This document shows, in pieces, positions 51,462 through 59,541 of a stretch of 64,000 nucleotides of DNA. Origin of the DNA: a bacterium (GTDB lineage Bacteria > Patescibacteriota > Microgenomatia > UBA1406 > GWC2-37-13); assembly GCA_021789995.1 (NCBI GenBank), contig JAJYIQ010000001.1, forward strand, positions 310,001 through 374,000, in the 5' to 3' direction. The notes beneath the pieces were generated by a model, which did not search any database, had not been told where the DNA came from, and saw only the letters and a list, made by a program, of their open reading frames with translations. The translations under genes and the position numbers were made by a program. Position 1 is the stretch's first letter, and the number at the start of each line of letters is the position of its first letter.

Positions 51462-53150
51462 ATGAAAATTATTCTTAAACACGAATTCCATCCCGGCGAC
51501 AAGATCGACAACGAGGAAATAATCAATTTATTGCTGAAAAACAGGCAGATCGAGAATATTGAGGAATATCTCCATCCACTCTCCCCGCTAAAAATCCACC
51601 TGACCGATTTTGGTCCGCCAGCTGGCGGATGGGAAAAAACGATTAAATTATTGGAGAAAATAAAAAAAAATGGCGAAACAATCATTGTCTATACCGATTA
51701 TGACGCTGACGGTATAACCGGCGGCGCCATCCTCTGGGAAACCCTCCATCTGCTGGGATTTAAAGTCATGCCCTATGTCCCCCACCGCATACTTGAAGGT
51801 TATGGTTTTTCCGTCAAAGGCATCGATACCGTCAAGAAGGAATTTAATCCTTCGCTAATTATCAGCGTCGATCACGGTATATCGGCCCGGGAAAAAATCA
51901 AGTACGCCAAATCGCTTGGCATCAACATCATCGTCACCGACCACCATCTGAAACCGGAGAAAATACCGGAGGATGCGACAGCCATATTCCATATTCCCGC
52001 TTTATCCGGCAGCGGCGTCGCCTATTTCTTTGCTAAAGAAATATTTGATCATTTTAAAAGGTATGGACAGCCTAATACGCTATCCCTACAAAATAATTTT
52101 GAAACGGATTACTTGGCATTGGCATCGATCGGCTCAATCGCCGACCTGGTACCGTTAACCGGTCCAACCAGAAGTCTTGTCAAACATGGATTGGATGCTT
52201 TTAACGGTTGTAAGCGGATTGGTTTGAAACACATCATTAAGGAAGCCGGCATTGACGGCCGGAAAATCACTCCCTATGAAATCGGTTTCATCATCGCCCC
52301 GCGGATTAATGCCGTTGGCCGCCTGGAGCATGCCATTGATGCCTTACGATTGTTGTGCACCCATAACGACGATACCGCCCGCAAACTGGCAAGCCGGGTC
52401 GGAATGACCAATAAACAAAGGCAGGATATGGTCGTTAAAGCTATCGAAGAAGCCAAACAAACGGTGGAAAAACAGTACGGAAAAAAATTACCGAAAATCA
52501 TTATCCTGGAAAATAAAAACTGGCACGAAGGCATTATCGGCCTGATCGCCTCAAAAATAGCCGAAACCTATTACCGCCCGACAGTCGTCATCACCGACAG
52601 CGACGGTTTCATGAAAGGTTCGGCCCGCTCCATTCCTTCTTTCCACATCACTAATTTTTTGCGCGACAATAAAAAATATCTGATCGATATCGGAGGTCAT
52701 AAGGGAGCCGCCGGTTTTACGATGGAAAAGGAAAAATATAATGACTTTGTTACGGCTGTGGGAAAATCGTCAAAAAAGTTGATTGATGATAAGGATTTGG
52801 AGAAAACGATCGAAGCCGACCTTAAATTGCCGGTCGCCAAGGCGACGGTAAAACTAGTGCTGGCGATGGAGAAATTACAGCCTTTCGGCGCCGGTAATCC
52901 CCAACCGGTATTTTTGAGCCGGGTGGAAATCATGGATGCCAAGCTTTTTGGCAAGAAGCAGGAACACGTCAAGATCTACGTCAAAGATCCCGGGGAAAAC
53001 TCCTTCCCGCTTGAGCTTATCTCTTTTTATAATTCTAACTTATTCATGAAGCTTTCCCCGGGCCAGGTGACCGACGTCGTCTATAGCTTGCTTATTGACC
53101 GCTGGAACGGAAGAGAAAACGTGAGGGGAAAATTACTATTTATCAGTTGA
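51462..53150 (+). CDS. recJ: Single-stranded-DNA-specific exonuclease RecJ
   Basis: 562 residues. DHH motifs I to IV: YTDYDADGITGGAIL (about 76-90), SVDHGIS, VTDHHLKPE (about 154-162) and LASIGSIADLVPL; then DHHA1 with KGSARSIPSF and DIGGHKGAAGFTM, and an OB-type C-terminal domain (FGAGNPQPVFL). 5'-3' exonuclease in recombination and repair. Eight nt after rmuC. Its last 15 nt overlap the convergent orphan gene. Confidence 0.96.
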   Translation: MKIILKHEFHPGDKIDNEEIINLLLKNRQIENIEEYLHPLSPLKIHLTDFGPPAGGWEKTIKLLEKIKKNGETIIVYTDYDADGITGGAILWETLHLLGFKVMPYVPHRILEGYGFSVKGIDTVKKEFNPSLIISVDHGISAREKIKYAKSLGINIIVTDHHLKPEKIPEDATAIFHIPALSGSGVAYFFAKEIFDHFKRYGQPNTLSLQNNFETDYLALASIGSIADLVPLTGPTRSLVKHGLDAFNGCKRIGLKHIIKEAGIDGRKITPYEIGFIIAPRINAVGRLEHAIDALRLLCTHNDDTARKLASRVGMTNKQRQDMVVKAIEEAKQTVEKQYGKKLPKIIILENKNWHEGIIGLIASKIAETYYRPTVVITDSDGFMKGSARSIPSFHITNFLRDNKKYLIDIGGHKGAAGFTMEKEKYNDFVTAVGKSSKKLIDDKDLEKTIEADLKLPVAKATVKLVLAMEKLQPFGAGNPQPVFLSRVEIMDAKLFGKKQEHVKIYVKDPGENSFPLELISFYNSNLFMKLSPGQVTDVVYSLLIDRWNGRENVRGKLLFIS

Positions 53151-53501
53151 ACTAACGTTCATACTGACCGCAAGTCTCTCTACTTCTCCCAGTAACTTTT
53201 TATGCAATTTATCGTTATTTGTGTTAAGTTGCATCCGGCCCAATTTATTTGCCAACGCAATTCCTTGTTTTTCGGATAGAGGAGAAACATTTACCAACAA
53301 ACTCATTTCATCCCGCGGATGATCTTTCATCGAATTACCTAAAGCTCTGCCTCTTTCAGGATTAATATTGGTTAACCATCGTAAAAAATCCCTCGTACTA
53401 CAATATCGGGCAATATAGGTCAGACCTAAGCCGACTGTCAACCCCTTTAATGCAAAAGTGGCTATTTCCTGAGTATTTTGATTAAAACGTTTTATTTCCA
53501 T
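53136..53501 (-). CDS. Orphan protein behind a structured leader
   Basis: 121 residues, no recognised domain. A weakly hydrophobic helix near 15-32 (ATFALKGLTVGLGLTYIARY), then a basic, Asn/Ser-rich helical part. Start ATG at 53501 lies 8 nt after the U-run of an intrinsic terminator, so it can be expressed only if the leader transcript reads through. No Shine-Dalgarno. Convergent with recJ with 15 nt overlap. Confidence 0.55.
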   Translation of the reverse strand: MEIKRFNQNTQEIATFALKGLTVGLGLTYIARYCSTRDFLRWLTNINPERGRALGNSMKDHPRDEMSLLVNVSPLSEKQGIALANKLGRMQLNTNNDKLHKKLLGEVERLAVSMNVSSTDK

Positions 53502-53509
53502 ATACCAAT

Positions 53510-53648
53510 AAAAAACCCCGCTTTTGGCGGGGGTGATTTTTTAACTTTTTCAGGCTACTCAATCACCCCACACTCCGTAAACCTCTTAATGAGGATAACG
53601 AAGTATTGGCGAATATATTGATTTACGATTTTTTTCATATTCTTTTAG
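53510..53648 (-). ncRNA. Structured leader RNA with terminator/anti-terminator
   Basis: Predicted transcript of about 140 nt. Elements in RNA order: a 27-codon frame (53638-53555); hairpin 1, CTTCGTTATCCTC (53603-53591) with GAGGTTTACGGAG (53585-53573), 11 of 13 positions paired around ATTAA; then GGGGTGATT (53569-53561), a perfect 9-nt complement of AATCACCCC (53538-53530); and the terminator CCCCGC-CAAAA-GCGGGG (53532-53516) with six U. The 9-bp pairing takes three of six pairs from the terminator, so the two compete. No riboswitch or T-box class I know fits. It may be a cis-regulator or a free small RNA. Confidence 0.6.
53555..53638 (-). CDS. Possible 27-residue leader peptide
   Basis: ATG at 53638, about 10 nt after the predicted transcription start, stop TAG at 53557-53555. 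Basic and Ile-rich (MKKIVNQYIRQYF at the start, ending TECGVIE). The last five codons cover the GGGGTGATT strand of the anti-terminator, so a translating ribosome would favour the terminator. No run of one amino acid marks it as a classical attenuator peptide. Confidence 0.4.
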   Translation of the reverse strand: MKKIVNQYIRQYFVILIKRFTECGVIE

Positions 53649-53654
53649 TATTTT

Positions 53655-53683
53655 ATCATACTGAATCATATAATTTCTGTCAA
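53655..53683 (-). promoter_or_regulatory. Promoter of the leader RNA
   Basis: Reverse strand TTGACA (53683-53678), 17-nt spacer, TATGAT (53660-53655): among the best matches to the sigma-70 consensus in the window. Confidence 0.75.
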
Positions 53684-53751
53684 TAATGTTACACTCCGCT
53701 AACATCAAAATTGCTCGCTTGTTCCATTATTTCGTTGTTATAATTAAATAC

Positions 53752-55122
53752 ATGAAAAATCTATTTGTTGAAAAAACCGTTGATAAAATCGGGCAGGAAG
53801 TGGAGCTTTACGGCTGGGTAGACAGCGTCAGGAACCATAAAAAAATAATCTTTCTCGACTTACGCGATCGGACAGGTGTCATCCAGGTGGTTGGCGACGA
53901 AAGGTTGAAAGATATTTCGCCGGAAGATGTCGTTTATATCAAAGGGCTGGTGAAGAAACGGCCGGATAAGCTTGTTAACCCGAAAATCAAAACCGGGACA
54001 GTTGAAGTGGAAATCAATGATTTTAAAATTTTGGGGGAATCCAAAACGCCGCCGATGCCAATCAATACTGCCGGCTATGAAATCGATGAGGAAATCCGCC
54101 AGAAATACCGTTATCTGGATTTGCGCCGGAGCCGGCTGACAAACAATATCATCAACCGTTCGCAATTTATCCAGCTCATCCGCGAATTTCTGTTCACGAA
54201 GAATTTCATCGAAATCGAAACGCCGATTTTGACCGAATCTACACCGGAGGGAGCCCGTGATTTTTTGGTCCCGTCCCGTCTGCAACCTGGTAATTTCTAC
54301 GCCCTTCCTCAATCACCTCAACAGTATAAGCAATTATTAATGGTCGCCGGGTTCGAACGCTATTTTCAGATCGCCCGCTGCTTCCGCGATGAGGATCCGC
54401 GGGCCGACCGGGCCTATGGCGAATTTACACAGCTTGATATGGAAATGAGTTTTGTCCAACGGGAAGACGTCATGGCAATTACCGAAGCTTTAATGATCGA
54501 TGTTTTTGAAAAAATGGGAGCAAAAATTCAAAAAAAGCCGTTTCCGGTCTTTACCTATGAGGAAGCGATGAAAAAATTCGGCGCCGATAAATTCGATCTA
54601 CGGACCGATGATGAAAAAAAACAAAATATCCAGGCGTTTGCCTGGGTAGTGGATTTTCCCTTTTTCGAAAAAACGCCCGAAGGCGGCTGGACTTTTACCC
54701 ACAACCCGTTTTCCGCGCCAAAGCCGGAATTTAAAGAACAATTGTTGAAAAAAGAAAATATCGGTGAAATCCTGACAACCCAGTATGATTTGGTGTGTAA
54801 CGGCTACGAAGTCGGAGGCGGCAGCATCCGCAGTCATGAAGCGAATGTTCTGGAAACTGTTTTCGAAATCATGGGTTATAGCAAGGAACAAATCCGGGAA
54901 CAATTCGGTCATATGCTGGAAGCGTTTTCCTACGGTGCGCCGCCGCATGGTGGTATCGCTCCGGGAATCGACCGGCTGCTTACTTGTTTGACCGGCGAGA
55001 AATCGCTTCGCGAAGTCATTCCCTTCCCAATGACTGCCGGCGGAAAAACGGCCGTAATGAACGCCCCGTCTGCAGCTCGACCGGAACAACTGAAAGAATT
55101 AGGTATCAAAATTAATAAATAA
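53752..55122 (+). CDS. aspS: Aspartyl-tRNA synthetase, lacking the bacterial GAD insertion
   Basis: 456 residues from the ATG at 53752, which is 7 nt after an extended -10 (TGTTATAAT; -10 at 53739-53744). OB-fold anticodon domain with LYGWVDSVRNHKKIIFLDLRDR (key G, W, R; about 21-42), class II motif 2 ARCFRDEDPRADR (about 208-220), and motif 3 GGIAPGIDRL. Between DKFDLR and WVVDFPFFE only about a dozen residues remain where bacterial AspRS carries a GAD domain of over 100 residues. So it is an archaeal-length AspRS of bacterial sequence type; it might charge tRNA-Asn too. Confidence 0.93.
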   Translation: MKNLFVEKTVDKIGQEVELYGWVDSVRNHKKIIFLDLRDRTGVIQVVGDERLKDISPEDVVYIKGLVKKRPDKLVNPKIKTGTVEVEINDFKILGESKTPPMPINTAGYEIDEEIRQKYRYLDLRRSRLTNNIINRSQFIQLIREFLFTKNFIEIETPILTESTPEGARDFLVPSRLQPGNFYALPQSPQQYKQLLMVAGFERYFQIARCFRDEDPRADRAYGEFTQLDMEMSFVQREDVMAITEALMIDVFEKMGAKIQKKPFPVFTYEEAMKKFGADKFDLRTDDEKKQNIQAFAWVVDFPFFEKTPEGGWTFTHNPFSAPKPEFKEQLLKKENIGEILTTQYDLVCNGYEVGGGSIRSHEANVLETVFEIMGYSKEQIREQFGHMLEAFSYGAPPHGGIAPGIDRLLTCLTGEKSLREVIPFPMTAGGKTAVMNAPSAARPEQLKELGIKINK

Positions 55123-55136
55123 ACATCGTTTAACTT

Positions 55137-56036
55137 ATGCGTTGGAAATTTATTGCATTATTTTCTTTTTATACTCTCCTCTTCCTTTTCTATCCCGGCG
55201 ATTCATATTATTTCCATATTTTCGCCTACAACCGCAGTCTGTTTGACAAACAGGATAAAAAGCTGTCTCTGAAAACCGCTCCTATTCCTTATGTTAAATC
55301 TTTTATCGATCCGGGCATTACCGCCGTGGGCGCCTATATTGTTGATTTGCCGACATTCACGCCGGTGTTTGCGCGTAATGAGCACATGAAACTATTTCCG
55401 GCCTCGACAACAAAAATAATTACTGCTTTGGTTGCTTATGATGTTTATAAACCGGATGATATCATTACCGTAAAACAACCACACGAAGAAGGTCAATTAA
55501 TGGGTCTTGTTCCCGGAGAACGAATTACGGTGGAAAACCTTTTATACGGGATGCTTGTTCACTCGGGCAATGACGCCGCTTATGCCTTGGCTGACAATTA
55601 TGGATATGATAAATTTATTGCCCTAATGAATAAAAAATCACAAGTATTGGGAATGAAAGATTCCCATTTTGTCAACCCGGCAGGATTGGACGCTCCTTCC
55701 CAACTAACAACGCCGTTTGATCTGTCCCTGGCTGCCCGCGCACTGCTAAAAAATCCCTATTTGAGTAAAATTGTTTCCACCAAGGAAATAACGATTTCCG
55801 ACGTCGATTTTAAAATATTTCACCGACTGACTACCGTAAACGAGCTTTTGGGTGAAGTCCAGGGAGTTGGCGGCTTAAAAACCGGTTATACCGAAAACGC
55901 CGGAGAAAACCTGGTCAGTTTTTATAAAAAAGACGGCCACCAATTCATTATCGTTGTCCTCAAAAGCGACCATCGATTTGGCGACACAAAGAACCTTATT
56001 AACTGGATCGAAGAAAATGTAGGCTACTTAAAGTAA
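55137..56036 (+). CDS. D-alanyl-D-alanine carboxypeptidase (PBP5-like)
   Basis: 299 residues. N-terminal signal/anchor (2-22), then the serine-type PBP motifs in order: STTK (about 86-89), SGN (about 141-143) and KTG in GGLKTGYTENAG (about 247). GMLVHSGNDAAYALAD and FVNPAGLD are typical of the DacA family. It trims peptidoglycan stem peptides outside the membrane. The C-terminal beta-domain and amphipathic anchor of PBP5 are absent; the anchor here is N-terminal. 14 nt after aspS. Confidence 0.92.
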   Translation: MRWKFIALFSFYTLLFLFYPGDSYYFHIFAYNRSLFDKQDKKLSLKTAPIPYVKSFIDPGITAVGAYIVDLPTFTPVFARNEHMKLFPASTTKIITALVAYDVYKPDDIITVKQPHEEGQLMGLVPGERITVENLLYGMLVHSGNDAAYALADNYGYDKFIALMNKKSQVLGMKDSHFVNPAGLDAPSQLTTPFDLSLAARALLKNPYLSKIVSTKEITISDVDFKIFHRLTTVNELLGEVQGVGGLKTGYTENAGENLVSFYKKDGHQFIIVVLKSDHRFGDTKNLINWIEENVGYLK

Positions 56037-56080
56037 AATAACAAGTTTCAAGCTTTCCGTATCTATTATCAAGTTTTAAA

Positions 56081-57127
56081 TTATTGTGTTAAATAAGTAT
56101 TTGCTACTGCCGGTACATACGCCACGAAGTTATTTTCTCCGACAAAGACAAACACCGGCTGTAAATAGCTTTGATAAATATCCGGATCAAAATAACCAAG
56201 AAACATGGTTTTAATGGTTACGTTTTTGGAGGTATCGGCCGGCGCCATCACGATTCCTTTACCGTCCTGTAGTTCTTTCCAGGCAGCATTACCAGTTTTT
56301 AGCGGATAAACACCGATTTGCTCATTGGATTTTTCGAAAAATTTTATCTGCGCTCTTATTACTTTATAATCTCCGTCATGGAAAACCATTACCACATAAT
56401 TTTGACTGGAAGGAAATCCCGGAGTGACAACCGCTGTACCATCGATATCCGGCCGGAAAAAATCGATTTCCACTACATTGGCATCCATCGGCCGGTCGGT
56501 ATTGGTAAACTGGTTGGTTGCCGTATCGTAATGCATGTAGGTAATATTGGTTTTACCCTGAGATAATTCATCCGGGTAACGGCCGACTGTTTGCAAAAAA
56601 TCAATCGCTTTATTCTGAATTGCGTCCTGGCTGGGAATGATAGCGCCGGTAAAAAGATTGGTATCCCGATTAAAATTGTAATCATAATGAAAGTTAAAAT
56701 TAGTGATGTCAACAGTCAGTTTTTGTTTCAAATCTTCAAATGTCGCTTCGACATCATTTAACTTGTATTTCACAATCTCTGTATTGAAACCAAAAGTCTT
56801 GGCCATGAGATAGATTTTTTCGCTGTAGCCGAATTTGGTGGCAGCCGGTGGCAGAAAATAAACTTTGGCCGTATCGGAAGCAGTAATTGGTGTTCCCTCG
56901 ATCGTATCGAGAGTAAAATTGAATCCGGCGCTGCTTGATGCGTTTTTAATTTGCGGAATTTGAATCTTCCCGAAAATGGGGTTAGTATATACCGTCTTGG
57001 GATTAAGTGAAAAAAGGTACATGAATAATAGTTCTATCGCATAGAAAAATATCAATAACAAAAGAAAAAAAACGATGACAAACGGTAATGATTTCCGGCT
57101 GTAATAGGACAGTTCCGTCAGGGTCAT
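56081..57127 (-). CDS. Membrane-anchored protein of unknown function
   Basis: 348 residues. One N-terminal membrane helix (about 14-38), then an all extracytoplasmic, beta-rich part with Tyr/Asn/Asp, including NFNFHYDYNFNRDTNLFTG and GYFDPDIYQSYLQPVFVF. I recognise no domain; I have an impression of similar proteins in CPR genomes, where the final YLQPVFVFxG segment recurs. Its promoter (TTGAAG, 17 nt, TAAGAT) puts the ATG 5 nt after the -10. Divergent from the SDR gene. Confidence 0.65.
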   Translation of the reverse strand: MTLTELSYYSRKSLPFVIVFFLLLLIFFYAIELLFMYLFSLNPKTVYTNPIFGKIQIPQIKNASSSAGFNFTLDTIEGTPITASDTAKVYFLPPAATKFGYSEKIYLMAKTFGFNTEIVKYKLNDVEATFEDLKQKLTVDITNFNFHYDYNFNRDTNLFTGAIIPSQDAIQNKAIDFLQTVGRYPDELSQGKTNITYMHYDTATNQFTNTDRPMDANVVEIDFFRPDIDGTAVVTPGFPSSQNYVVMVFHDGDYKVIRAQIKFFEKSNEQIGVYPLKTGNAAWKELQDGKGIVMAPADTSKNVTIKTMFLGYFDPDIYQSYLQPVFVFVGENNFVAYVPAVANTYLTQ

Positions 57128-57132
57128 AATTC

Positions 57133-57180
57133 ATCTTAACAAGATTACCTCTTGACTTCAATCACTAACCATAGTAATTT
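57133..57180. promoter_or_regulatory. Overlapping divergent promoters
   Basis: Minus: TTGAAG (57161-57156), 17 nt, TAAGAT (57138-57133), ATG 5 nt later at 57127. Plus: TTGACT (57152-57157), 17 nt, TAATTT (57175-57180), ATG 6 nt later at 57187. The two -35 boxes share two base pairs (57156-57157), so the promoters compete. Confidence 0.68.
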
Positions 57181-57186
57181 TAAAAC

Positions 57187-57990
57187 ATGGTCCCGGTCAA
57201 TAAACTTCTAGATCTAAGCGGCAAAACGGCGATTGTCACCGGTGGTGCTTTGGGTATCGGCCACGGCATTACCTATCGTCTGGCGGAAGCCGGCGCCAAT
57301 GTCGTTATCGCCAACCGGACCCTTGAGGAAGCAGTCAAAGTCGTCACCGATTTGGAGGCTTCGGGTTATCATGCCAAAGCCGTCCGGACCGATGTATCCG
57401 TCGAAGACGATGTCAAAAATATGGTGGCCGAAACTGTTAAAGCTTATGGCGGCATCGATGTTTTAGTCAACAATGCCGGTGTTTATCCATCCATTCCCGT
57501 CCACCTGATGACGCTATCCGATTTTGATAAAGTATTATCGATCAACCTGAAAGGCGTATTTCTGACGGTAAAATATGTTTCCGAACAAATGATCCAGCAA
57601 AACCGTGGCGGAAAAATAATTAATATTACCTCAATCGATGCTCTTCATCCGTCTTCGATCGGCCTCGCCCATTATGACGCCTCCAAACATGGCGTCTGGG
57701 GCTTTACTAAAAATATCGCCCTTGAGCTGGCACCGCACAAAATCTGGGTCAATGCCGTCGCTCCCGGCGGAATTCTCACCGAGGGAACAAAAAAACTGCA
57801 ATCGTCCACCCCAATGCCTCAAGGCGTTGATATGCAAAAAATGATGGAGGGTTTTTTAACAAAAATCCCGATGCACCGGATGGGCGAACCGGACGATATC
57901 GGCAAAGCAGTTTTATTTCTGGCTTCGGATATGTCTTCCTATATGACCGGTAGTCAGATCGTAGTCGACGGCGGCGTATTATTGTCCTGA
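57187..57990 (+). CDS. Short-chain dehydrogenase/reductase (glucose dehydrogenase/FabG-like)
   Basis: 267 residues, classical SDR. TGGALGIGHGI (TGxxxGxG, about 19-29), NNAGVYP (about 96-102), catalytic Ser in NITSIDALH, and YDASKHG (YxxxK, about 163-169), C-terminal GSQIVVDGG. Length and the closing segment fit glucose-1-dehydrogenase or sugar-alcohol dehydrogenase relatives as well as FabG. There are no fatty-acid synthesis genes nearby, so a sugar substrate is more likely (inference). Confidence 0.88.
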   Translation: MVPVNKLLDLSGKTAIVTGGALGIGHGITYRLAEAGANVVIANRTLEEAVKVVTDLEASGYHAKAVRTDVSVEDDVKNMVAETVKAYGGIDVLVNNAGVYPSIPVHLMTLSDFDKVLSINLKGVFLTVKYVSEQMIQQNRGGKIINITSIDALHPSSIGLAHYDASKHGVWGFTKNIALELAPHKIWVNAVAPGGILTEGTKKLQSSTPMPQGVDMQKMMEGFLTKIPMHRMGEPDDIGKAVLFLASDMSSYMTGSQIVVDGGVLLS

Positions 57991-57991
57991 T

Positions 57992-58210
57992 CTACTTGCC
58001 GCAGCAGTGGATTATTTTTTTGATAACAACATTTATTTCCCCGAACATATCCCCATCCTTGATTTTGGCCGGTTTTTTTTCCCGATCTTTTAGTACTTTA
58101 ACGGTTACCAGCACTGTCAAGATAAAAATCACCAGACTTGCCCACCCCAATTCCCGGGCGATAATAATTCCTCCAGCGATGGTTAAAGCGCAGACGGGAC
58201 ACATAGTCAA
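57992..58210 (-). CDS. Small cysteine-containing membrane protein
   Basis: 72 residues. Starts MTMCPVCALTIAGG, so a CxxC sits at the membrane edge before a helix pair (about 10-40), and ends in IIHCCGK. Cysteine pairs at both ends suggest metal binding or a thiol role. Overlaps the DMT transporter gene by 4 nt, so the two are co-translated; they may work together. Confidence 0.65.
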   Translation of the reverse strand: MTMCPVCALTIAGGIIIARELGWASLVIFILTVLVTVKVLKDREKKPAKIKDGDMFGEINVVIKKIIHCCGK

Positions 58211-58635
58211 AGACTCAAAAATATTAATGCCACTATTGCCAATATAATACCGATTATTCGGGTAGCCGTCAGTTCTTCATGAAGAAAAACATTAGCTAAA
58301 ATAACGGTTAAAACCGGGTATAATGCGGTAACAACCACTGCCCAGGAAGCCGTTGTCTTCGTAAAAACCAAATAATAAAAAAAAACCGCAATGATGTTCA
58401 AAACAGACGCAATCGTTACCCATACAATCCCCATCCGGTCAAGACTATAAATTTTATACCCCCAAAATGTAAAGAACAGTAAAACGACAATTGAAGGCAA
58501 AAGGCTGAATAAATAAACAACTGATCCTTTTGTTCCTAAACGGTTAGCGGATAATTTATCAAAAAAAACCGATATTCCCCAACCGAGGAACACCATTGCT
58601 ACAAAAAAAAACGTCTGCCGGTCTATTCCTTTCAT
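58207..58635 (-). CDS. EamA/DMT-family half-size transporter
   Basis: 142 residues with five hydrophobic segments and the EamA end VVVTALYPVLTVILANVFLHEELTATRIIGIILAIVAL (key P, E-E, G; about 98-135). One EamA repeat instead of two, like the SMR/half-DMT proteins that act as dimers. Substrate unknown. An extended -10 TGCTATAAT on the minus strand is 9 nt before its ATG. Confidence 0.82.
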   Translation of the reverse strand: MKGIDRQTFFFVAMVFLGWGISVFFDKLSANRLGTKGSVVYLFSLLPSIVVLLFFTFWGYKIYSLDRMGIVWVTIASVLNIIAVFFYYLVFTKTTASWAVVVTALYPVLTVILANVFLHEELTATRIIGIILAIVALIFLSL

Positions 58636-58677
58636 TAATTATTAATTATAGCAATCATGGGATAACAATCGAGGTGA

Positions 58678-58683
58678 TATAAT
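58678..58683 (+). promoter_or_regulatory. Extended -10 for DUF5674 gene
   Basis: TGATATAAT with TATAAT at 58678-58683; ATG at 58690 is 6 nt later. The string TATAATTGACTTAT here also occurs at 35248-35261 upstream of the element before cca. Confidence 0.6.
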
Positions 58684-58689
58684 TGACTT

Positions 58690-59031
58690 ATGCAATTGGT
58701 GGATAAAAAGATAACGTTGGCCGAACTTAAACGATTGTCCGACCGAATGTTTGGCAATCTGGTAAAAGCCGTCGTCGACGTCAAAAAAGGCATTATGGTG
58801 ATCGATGCGGCTATGCACGCCGATGAAGAAAAATTTCTGCTTGACCGCGGATCAAAACAGGATAATTTATGGGGCATCAATCTTTATCCGGAACAAACAG
58901 GCGATAATTTCATCGAATTCGATTCAGTCATCAATCTTCGGCCAAGACAGAATAATTTTTCCCGCGGAGTGGATGATGAAAAAGTGAGAAAAAAAATAAT
59001 TAATATCGTAAATAAATTGGTTACAACGTAA
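58690..59031 (+). CDS. DUF5674 family protein
   Basis: 113 residues. ITLAELKRLSDRMFGNLVKAVVDVKKGIMVIDAAMHADEE (key M-F-G, K-A-V-D, D-A-x-M-H-A-D; about 8-47), then WGINLYP and FDSVINLRPRQNN. This conserved MHADEE-WGxNLYP-INxRPxQ pattern is that of DUF5674, a small family common in CPR and of unknown function, possibly an enzyme given the conserved His, Asp and Glu. Followed 6 nt later by the next orphan. Confidence 0.85.
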   Translation: MQLVDKKITLAELKRLSDRMFGNLVKAVVDVKKGIMVIDAAMHADEEKFLLDRGSKQDNLWGINLYPEQTGDNFIEFDSVINLRPRQNNFSRGVDDEKVRKKIINIVNKLVTT

Positions 59032-59037
59032 CATTAC

Positions 59038-59379
59038 ATGTCAACAAACAGTAATCAGAATATTTTTCACAAAGAATTGATCGGACGGTGGGACCGATTG
59101 TCTATTTACGAACAAATGGCCAATATTGGCGCCGAAATCGGCCGGGCCATCAATTGGCGCTTCCGAAATGGGGAAATAAGCAAAAATGCTTTTTATCGGG
59201 CACTGGAACTGATCGATTTTACGGTCGATGACCCGAAAAATAAGAGCCGGTTGAAAGAAATTCTTTATGTCCGGGAAATGCTTGTCGACTACTTTACGGG
59301 CGACAATATCTACCATTCGACTGCTGAAAGCTGGAGCAAATATTTTTATTATTTTAACTTCGCTGCCCGTCAGCGCTAA
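59038..59379 (+). CDS. CPR-type conserved protein of unknown function
   Basis: 113 residues, all helical. RWDRLSIYEQMANIGAEIGRAINWR (key W, Y-E-Q-M-A-N-I-G-x-E, about 17-41) is a pattern I associate with a small protein family of CPR bacteria. Function unknown. It follows the DUF5674 gene in the same transcript. Confidence 0.72.
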   Translation: MSTNSNQNIFHKELIGRWDRLSIYEQMANIGAEIGRAINWRFRNGEISKNAFYRALELIDFTVDDPKNKSRLKEILYVREMLVDYFTGDNIYHSTAESWSKYFYYFNFAARQR

Positions 59380-59439
59380 TTTTTTTTACCGGTTTTTTAC
59401 TTTTAGTCTACCTGAATTTCACTTCGCTTTCTTATACTA

Positions 59440-59517
59440 AAAAACTTATAGAACTATTTGATTGTACGATCATCGGAGGCGGACCGGCCGGAACAGAAGT
59501 GGATTTGAAAAGATAGT
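59440..59517 (+). pseudogene. N-terminal remnant of a thioredoxin-reductase-like flavoprotein
   Basis: In an otherwise empty 162-nt gap, the plus strand reads ELFDCTIIGGGPAGTE and then VDLKR and TAG. The GGGPAGTE dinucleotide-binding loop after a short beta-strand is how TrxB proteins begin. There is no start codon in frame nearby and the rest of the gene is missing. A deletion scar or a chance translation of 25 codons; the motif match makes the former more likely. Confidence 0.45.
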
Positions 59518-59541
59518 ATATAATGATATACTATATTATCT

